Shown piece by piece: positions 58,764 to 64,000 of a DNA stretch of 64,000 nucleotides. This stretch comes from Pseudomonas sp. PA15(2017). Its GTDB lineage: Bacteria; Pseudomonadota; Gammaproteobacteria; Pseudomonadales; Pseudomonadaceae. The number at the start of each line of letters is the position of its first letter. Position 1 is the first letter of the stretch. The translations under genes and the position numbers were made by a program. Where the stretch lies: positions 1 to 64,000 of the forward strand of contig NZ_MSXV01000019.1 of the NCBI RefSeq assembly GCF_001945395.1, in the 5' to 3' direction. The notes below the pieces were generated by a model. It saw nothing but the letters and a program-made list of their open reading frames with translations, had not been told where the DNA came from and searched no databases.

Positions 58764-59638
58764 TGCGGCGTGCGCTGGTAGTGGGCCCACACTCGATGCT
58801 TGGCAGCCGGTTGACGGAGCACCTGCGCGCGCAGGGATGGCAGGTGATCGGAGTAGGGCGTTCGGATGACTGCGAAATATCGCTGGAACTGGGTAGCGAT
58901 GCGTTGCGTACCGACTTTCCCGGTGTTGAGGCGGATGTGCTTTTTCACTGTGCGGCGGCCTTCGGCGACGACTCGCCGCAGGGTGCCTGGTTGAACGACC
59001 GGGTCAACGTGCTCGGCGCCCACCAGGTGCTGGCGTTGGCGCGGGCGGCCGGATGCCAGCAGGTGGTGTACGCCGGAAGCACCTCGTCCGCGCGACGCGA
59101 GAGCATGGCTTTTGCGAACAGCTACGGTGCCTCCAAGGCCCGTGCAGAGGGTATTCTGGCCAGGGGGTTGGCGCAGAGCGGACAAGCCTTTGTCAGCCTG
59201 CGCTTTGCCCAGCTGTACGACGAGCGAGGCGAGTGCGTGCGGCATCAGCGGTGGTTCGGGCGGATCATCAGTCATGCCCGTACTGGTCGTGATCTGCGTC
59301 TGCCGCCTGGTGATGCGCTGCGCAATTTCGTGCACGTGCGCGATGCGGTCACCGCGATGGTCGCCGTCAGCGAGGCTCGGGTGGAGGGAGTGCTACACGT
59401 TTGCCATCCCCATAGGCAGAGTCATCTGGACATCGCCCGCCACGCGTACGAGGTTTTTGGCGAGGGTGGTGAAGTGCAGATCGCGACAGAGAAGAAGCCC
59501 TTTGCGGAGGCCTATTTTCCACCCGCGTCACCCGAAATGGCTGCGCTGGGGCTGGTCTTCACGTCCATGGCGGATGGCCTGCGTGGTATCCGCGATGGTG
59601 GCCATGCCGTGCGCTTCGAGGTGTTCGATGTCACCTGA
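58763..59638 (+). CDS. NAD-dependent epimerase/dehydratase (extended SDR)
   Basis: This 291-residue extended SDR starts at the ATG at 58763. Instead of the usual GxxGxxG it has VVGPHSMLGSRL, a slightly divergent nucleotide motif. STSSARRES then NSYGASKARAE supply the Ser and the Tyr-x3-Lys. It may reduce or epimerise a keto group of the CDP-sugar (ketoreductase role), which the pathway needs if C4 or C3 remains a ketone. The substrate is inferred. An eleven-base overlap couples it to the ATP-grasp gene. Confidence 0.82.
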   Translation: MRRALVVGPHSMLGSRLTEHLRAQGWQVIGVGRSDDCEISLELGSDALRTDFPGVEADVLFHCAAAFGDDSPQGAWLNDRVNVLGAHQVLALARAAGCQQVVYAGSTSSARRESMAFANSYGASKARAEGILARGLAQSGQAFVSLRFAQLYDERGECVRHQRWFGRIISHARTGRDLRLPPGDALRNFVHVRDAVTAMVAVSEARVEGVLHVCHPHRQSHLDIARHAYEVFGEGGEVQIATEKKPFAEAYFPPASPEMAALGLVFTSMADGLRGIRDGGHAVRFEVFDVT

Positions 59639-60614
59639 GACCTTAGTTGTGCGAGTACTGGTGACGGGCGTAGGCGCGATCATTGGCCAGGGCGTCGTCA
59701 AATCGCTGCGTCAACTGCCAGGTGTGTACATCGTTGGCCTCGACCGTGATCCGCAGGCCTTCGGCCGTCATGCCTGTGACGCTTTCCAGGTCAAGCCGCA
59801 GGTGGCGGAAACGGATCCGGCCTACGAGCGTTTTTTACAGGAGTTGCTGGAGCGCGAGGCGATCGATCTCGTGTTGCCAGGTATCGAACAGGACGTTTTT
59901 CATTTCGATGCGCGCCGCGAGTTGTTCGCCAGTGCTGGAGTGGCCGTAGTACTCAACGACAGTCGCCTGATCAGCCTGGCGCGGGACAAGTGGCGCCTGC
60001 ATCAGGCACTGTTGGAGGCCGGTTTGCCGGCAATCCCGAGCAGCCGCTCGACCGACTGGGAGCAGGTACAGGCAGAGCTCGGCCCTGCACCGCTGCTGTG
60101 CAAGCCGCGTCAGGGGTCGGGCGGCCGTGGACAGGCTTTGGTGGAGAACGAGGACGATCTGCATTACCAGTCGCGTAAGCAGGGCGAGAATTTCATGCTG
60201 CAGCGGCTTATCGGCAGTGCCGACGAAGAATATACCGTCGGCCTGTTCGGCTATGGCGATGGCGAGTCCAGTCGGCCGGCCATCTTGCAGCGCACCTTGG
60301 GCCCTGGCGGCGCCACCTGGTGTGCCCGCAGCGTCGCTGGTGATCCGTTGATCCAGAGTGCCTGCGAGGCGTTGACCGCGCATTTTCGGCCGGTGGGCCC
60401 GACCAATTACCAGTTCCGCAAGGCTGATGGTCGTGTCTGGCTGCTGGAGATCAACCCACGTCTGTCAGCATCGGTATCGCTGCGCGCGGCGCTCGGTTGC
60501 AACGAGGCAGCCATGAGCATCGATTATTTCTGTCGCGGCCAGCGCCCGGCGCTCGCCGAGTGGCGAGCGGCTCGGTGCAGCCGTTACATAGAGGATCACA
60601 TCGAGTACTTATGA
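59628..60614 (+). CDS. ATP-grasp ligase (carbamoyl-phosphate-synthase-like)
   Basis: This 328-residue protein has a pre-ATP-grasp Rossmann-like domain (VLVTGVGAIIGQGVVKSL, about 9-26), a glycine-rich ATP loop CKPRQGSGGRGQA at about 160-172 and the metal-binding EINPRLSAS near 285. GAGG lies six bases before the ATG at 59628. ATP-grasp enzymes form carboxylate-amine bonds. In an amino-sugar locus it could join an amino acid or other acid to the sugar amine. The substrates are not evident. Confidence 0.85.
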   Translation: MSPETLVVRVLVTGVGAIIGQGVVKSLRQLPGVYIVGLDRDPQAFGRHACDAFQVKPQVAETDPAYERFLQELLEREAIDLVLPGIEQDVFHFDARRELFASAGVAVVLNDSRLISLARDKWRLHQALLEAGLPAIPSSRSTDWEQVQAELGPAPLLCKPRQGSGGRGQALVENEDDLHYQSRKQGENFMLQRLIGSADEEYTVGLFGYGDGESSRPAILQRTLGPGGATWCARSVAGDPLIQSACEALTAHFRPVGPTNYQFRKADGRVWLLEINPRLSASVSLRAALGCNEAAMSIDYFCRGQRPALAEWRAARCSRYIEDHIEYL

Positions 60615-61318
60615 TCGCGCTGATATCGGATGTTCATGGCAATTTCCCGGCCCTGCGCGCGGTACTGGCGGAGGCGGATCGCCTGGGTTGCACGCGGGTG
60701 ATCTCCCTGGGCGATGTGACTGGCTATTACGCCGAACCGGAGAAATGCATCGATCTGCTAACCCAGTATGGCGCTGTGCAATTGCTTGGCAATCACGACA
60801 GCTATCTGGTGGACGGCACCGGTTGCCCTCGGTCGCGGTTGGTGTCGTCGCTGCTGGAGCACCAGACTCGGGTGGTTCGTCGTGACCAGATCGAGCTGCT
60901 CGCCGGCCTGACTTCACAATATGAGGAGGGCGACGCCTGTTTCGTGCATGGTGGCTGGGAGGATCCGCGCGATCAATATCTCTACCAGGTTTCTCCAGAC
61001 AAGCTGACTGGCCCCTGGCGCTACTACTTTTCCGGTCATACCCATGTCCAGGTACTGGCGTCGCTGGGGGAAAAAACCTATTGCAACCCGGGCTCCGTTG
61101 GCCAGCCGCGTGATGGTGATCCGCGGGCGGCCTTCGCCCTGTTCGACGGTAAACGAATCATCCTGCAGCGGATTTCCTACGATATCGACGAGACGGCCGC
61201 GGCGATGCGCCGGGCAGGCTACGACGAGCCGCGGCTATGGGAAAACCTCTATATCGGCGCCCAGATCGGTGGGCGCATCGACAAAGTCGAAATCATCGAG
61301 CGAGAGCACACGAAGTGA
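60611..61318 (+). CDS. Metallophosphoesterase, YfcE/MJ0936 type
   Basis: This 235-residue calcineurin-like phosphoesterase has the complete metal motif set: ISDVHGN (about 5-11), GDVTGY, GNHDS, HGGWED and GHTHVQ. It starts with an ATG that overlaps the ATP-grasp stop. Such enzymes hydrolyse phosphodiesters or phosphomonoesters. In a glycosylation locus it could remove a phosphate from a sugar intermediate or trim a CDP by-product. This role is inference only. Confidence 0.88.
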   Translation: MIALISDVHGNFPALRAVLAEADRLGCTRVISLGDVTGYYAEPEKCIDLLTQYGAVQLLGNHDSYLVDGTGCPRSRLVSSLLEHQTRVVRRDQIELLAGLTSQYEEGDACFVHGGWEDPRDQYLYQVSPDKLTGPWRYYFSGHTHVQVLASLGEKTYCNPGSVGQPRDGDPRAAFALFDGKRIILQRISYDIDETAAAMRRAGYDEPRLWENLYIGAQIGGRIDKVEIIEREHTK

Positions 61319-62061
61319 GCGCAAACGACGAGTTTCAAGCGGAAGTGCAACGCAACATAAAGGCCGCTGGGCAGGATCAGGGCCTCAAGGAGCGTTCCCT
61401 GGACTGGATGCTAGAGGCAGGTGGCAAGTACCGCTACTCCTACAACTTCAGCTGGCTGGGTCGGCCAATCATCCAGTATCCGCAGGACATAGTGGCCATG
61501 CAGGAGCTGGTGTGGGCTGTGCAGCCGGAACTGATCATCGAAACCGGCATCGCCCACGGAGGATCGCTGATTCTCTTCGCCTCGCTGCTGGAGCTCAACG
61601 CGGCCTGTGGTGGCCCTTGCGATGCAAGGGTGTTGGGTATCGACATCGACATCCGCCAGCACAACCGCGATGCCATCGAAGCGCACCCGATGTCTCGACG
61701 CATCGACATGATCCAGGGCTCTAGCATTGCGCCAGAAGTGGTGGAGCAGGTGCGCCAGGCGGCGCAGGGCAAACGGGTGCTGGTGTCGTTGGACAGTAAC
61801 CATACCCACGACCACGTGCTGGCCGAGCTGCACGCTTATGCGCCGCTGGTATCGCCGGGCAGTTACTGTGTGGTGTTCGACACCGTGGTGGAAGACACTC
61901 CCGACGAATTGCAGGCCGACCGCCCATGGCGCAAGGGCAATAGCCCGAAGTCAGCGGTGCGCGAATACTTGGTCAATCATCCAGAGTTCCAGGTGGATGT
62001 GCGGATGGACAACAAACTGCTGATCAGCGTGGCGCCGGAAGGCTACCTGAAGCGGATTTGA
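61315..62061 (+). CDS. CmcI/rhamnosyl O-methyltransferase family protein
   Basis: This 248-residue protein starts with GTG at 61315, overlapping the phosphoesterase stop by four bases. It fits the CmcI ('cephalosporin hydroxylase') family of SAM-dependent O-methyltransferases: ETGIAHGGSLILFASLLEL near 80, GIDIDIR near 107 and a metal-site-like LDSNHTHDHVLAEL near 160. Family members methylate sugars of mycobacterial glycolipids and antibiotic intermediates. Here it probably methylates a flagellin glycan hydroxyl. It is the last tightly coupled gene; a 56-base gap follows. Confidence 0.86.
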   Translation: MSANDEFQAEVQRNIKAAGQDQGLKERSLDWMLEAGGKYRYSYNFSWLGRPIIQYPQDIVAMQELVWAVQPELIIETGIAHGGSLILFASLLELNAACGGPCDARVLGIDIDIRQHNRDAIEAHPMSRRIDMIQGSSIAPEVVEQVRQAAQGKRVLVSLDSNHTHDHVLAELHAYAPLVSPGSYCVVFDTVVEDTPDELQADRPWRKGNSPKSAVREYLVNHPEFQVDVRMDNKLLISVAPEGYLKRI

Positions 62062-62117
62062 AATCGATAATGCGGGCTCCGGTAATCCGGAGTACAAAAA
62101 CATGCTGCGGGGTGCGC

Positions 62118-64000
62118 ATGCACAATATCAATAGCAGGATCGTGGTCAGTGTCCCGGTCTTCAATGAAGAAGCCTATGTCCGCGAAACGCTCGAGTCGCT
62201 CGCGGCCCAGACCCATTCGGACTTTCTGGTTCTGATTGCGGATAACGCTTCTACCGACGGGACGGGTGAAATTTGCCGGGAATTCTGTGCGCACGATCCG
62301 CGTTTTCACTATGTACGGCACGACCATAACCTTGGGGCCTCAGCCAATTTTCGTTATTGCTTTGAGCACACCTCGTCGGAGTTCTTCATGTGGTTGGGGG
62401 GGCATGACGTCTTGGCCCCCGAGTTTCTGGCCAATACGTCAGCACGTATGCTCGCTGATGAGCGGATCAGCCTGGTTTACACCCAGACCACGTGGATAGA
62501 TGCGTCAGGAAGGGTGCTTGGTCAGAGCAACGGTGGCAATTACGTTTTTGCCGAGCCGCTGCCGGCACACGAACGCTATCTCAAGCTGTTGCACGCGCTG
62601 GATCGCTGTGAGGCGGTCAATCAGCTAATTCGCCGTTCATTCATCGACCTGGACTTCCGCCCGGTGGTTAGTGCGGATTTGGCCTTTCTCTGTCACCTTT
62701 CCGCACACGGCCCCTTTGCCCGGGTAGAGCAGCCTCTGTACCTGCGCCGGGAAATCCAGGTACGCAACAGCACCGCGATGGAGCGGATGACGGGCACCAA
62801 GAAGGCCGCGCGCTATCACGAGTTGGCTGAGTTCTTTGTACATAGCATCAGTACTCACAGAGGCATCGCCGCGCAGCACAAGCTTGAGGTGATCAGCCAG
62901 GTGCTGACGTGGTTGAACAAACGCTTCCAGGTATTCAACGAAACGCTACCTATCCCCTCAGCCGCCCTGCAGGGAGGCTCGTCGTCCCGCATATCCTCTA
63001 TAGCCTCTTCTCCATTCTTCAGCGTGATCATGCCGGTCTACAACCGTGAGCGTTACGTGCGCGAAGCGATCGAGTCGGTGCTGGCCCAGGACGAGGGTGA
63101 CTTCGAGCTGATCGTGGTCGACGACGGCTCGACCGACCGCTCCGTCGAGATCATCCGCGCCATTGATGATCCGAGAATCCGCCTGCTGCACAATGACCAC
63201 GGCGGCGGTGCTTCGGCGCGTAACCGCGGGCTTGCCGATGCCCATGGGCAGTTCGTCGTATGGATCGACAGTGACGACAGGCAGGCCAGCGGTGCGCTAA
63301 GCGTAATCCGCCGCAGCATCGTGGCGAACCCCGACGCTGACGTGTTTTATGGCGACCTGCAAATCTTCGACGACCAGTCCAGCCAGACACTGCGCACCCA
63401 TTATCCCGACTACCAGGGAAAGTCGCTGCTGCCGCTGCTGATCCAAGGCAACTGCTTGCCCAATCCGGGGACTGCCGTGCGCCGCTCGCTGTACGAGACC
63501 CATGGTGGTTACGACCTGGCCTTCACGCGGTGCCACGACTACCAGCTATGGACTCGGTTGGCCGATAGCGCTTCTTTCAAGAAGGTCGATGCGATCCTCT
63601 GCCACTGGCGTCAGCACGCCGAGAGCCTGTCCAGCGCCAAGACCAAGGCCTTCGAGGCCAAGGTCATCCTGGATGCCTTTGCCCGCTACCCGGTGAGCCG
63701 GCTGTTTCCGGATCTGCACGCAGCGCAGGGCGCTCAGGCCCAGGCCTACTGGCGGGTTTCGCAAACCTTGCAGGCGTTGGGCGAGCATGCAGAGGCGCTG
63801 CATGTCGCCTACAAAGCCAGCGCGCTGGGGCACGGCACCGTCCAGGAGCTTGGCGAGCTGAAGCGGTTGGCTAGCGGTGCCTATGCGCCACTCTTCTCCG
63901 TCATCCTCACCACTTACAACCGTCCCGAGCTGTTGAGGGATGCCTTGGCCAGTGTCGGCAGCCAGACATTGCGCGATCTGGAAGTCATCCTGATCAATGA
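62118..64000 (+). CDS. Multidomain GT2 glycosyltransferase, partial (runs off window)
   Basis: The frame is open from the ATG at 62118 to the window end: 627 complete codons and no stop. It holds at least three GT2 modules. The first (about 8-230) begins VSVPVFNEEAYVRETLESL and has WLGGHD where a DxD metal motif is expected. The second (about 302-530) begins SVIMPVYNRERYVREA, with the standard IDSDDR. The third starts near 593 (SVILTTYNRPELLRDALAS) and is cut off. Large tandem GT2 proteins next to fliC glycosylate flagellin in Pseudomonas, so this is the likely transferase of the island. It has no signal or membrane helix and would act in the cytoplasm before export. Confidence 0.88.
   Translation, partial: MHNINSRIVVSVPVFNEEAYVRETLESLAAQTHSDFLVLIADNASTDGTGEICREFCAHDPRFHYVRHDHNLGASANFRYCFEHTSSEFFMWLGGHDVLAPEFLANTSARMLADERISLVYTQTTWIDASGRVLGQSNGGNYVFAEPLPAHERYLKLLHALDRCEAVNQLIRRSFIDLDFRPVVSADLAFLCHLSAHGPFARVEQPLYLRREIQVRNSTAMERMTGTKKAARYHELAEFFVHSISTHRGIAAQHKLEVISQVLTWLNKRFQVFNETLPIPSAALQGGSSSRISSIASSPFFSVIMPVYNRERYVREAIESVLAQDEGDFELIVVDDGSTDRSVEIIRAIDDPRIRLLHNDHGGGASARNRGLADAHGQFVVWIDSDDRQASGALSVIRRSIVANPDADVFYGDLQIFDDQSSQTLRTHYPDYQGKSLLPLLIQGNCLPNPGTAVRRSLYETHGGYDLAFTRCHDYQLWTRLADSASFKKVDAILCHWRQHAESLSSAKTKAFEAKVILDAFARYPVSRLFPDLHAAQGAQAQAYWRVSQTLQALGEHAEALHVAYKASALGHGTVQELGELKRLASGAYAPLFSVILTTYNRPELLRDALASVGSQTLRDLEVILIN

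Overview
The window is a GC-rich chromosomal segment of a Pseudomonas-type gammaproteobacterium. The evidence is the gene order aruC-F-G-D-B-E / alaS / lysC / rsmA / tRNA-Ser / three tRNA-Arg, an AmrZ regulator, a PrrF-type Fur-controlled small RNA, and a flagellar block in the order flgZ-flgN-flgM-flgA / cheV-cheR / flgBCDE / flgFGHIJKL. The species cannot be fixed from sequence alone. I see no complete insertion sequence, prophage or CRISPR array.

Layout. Positions 161-2328 (minus strand) hold a compact set of small membrane-anchored proteins of the YqjD/YqjE kind. Positions 2531-9637 carry accessory metabolic genes: a pyruvate-oxidase-like ThDP enzyme, a CinA/PncC amidase, an SDR dehydrogenase, a GH15 glycosidase, an EamA exporter and a nitronate monooxygenase-like flavoprotein. 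Positions 10648-18362 are the arginine succinyltransferase pathway, which converts arginine to glutamate and succinate. Two related copies of an intergenic repeat lie at 9638-9850 and 18368-18561. Threonine aldolase, alaS, lysC and rsmA/csrA follow, then a tRNA cluster, a small secreted protein, mgtE, amrZ, an orphan phnN, three small membrane proteins, an Lrp-type regulator divergent from a giant indolepyruvate:ferredoxin oxidoreductase, tRNA-Arg(CCU) and a PrrF sRNA.

Positions 36167-52428 form the flagellar and chemotaxis block: c-di-GMP brake, chaperone, anti-sigma factor, P-ring chaperone, CheV/CheR, rod, hook, rings, cap muramidase and hook-filament junction proteins. Sigma-54 type -24/-12 elements precede flgA, flgB and flgF, and a FliA-type promoter precedes flgM. 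This fits the tiered control of Pseudomonas flagellar genes.

From 52584 to the window end is the most unusual part: twelve codirectional genes, nearly all with overlapping stop and start codons, inserted straight after flgL. Pseudomonas flagellin glycosylation islands lie at this site. The content suggests a CDP-activated 6-deoxy sugar that is epimerised, C-methylated and aminated, then further modified by a WbqC-family protein, an ATP-grasp ligase, a second methyltransferase, a CmcI-type methyltransferase and a metallophosphoesterase. A glycosyltransferase with at least three GT2 modules would transfer it, and that gene runs off the window. The exact glycan cannot be read from the sequence.
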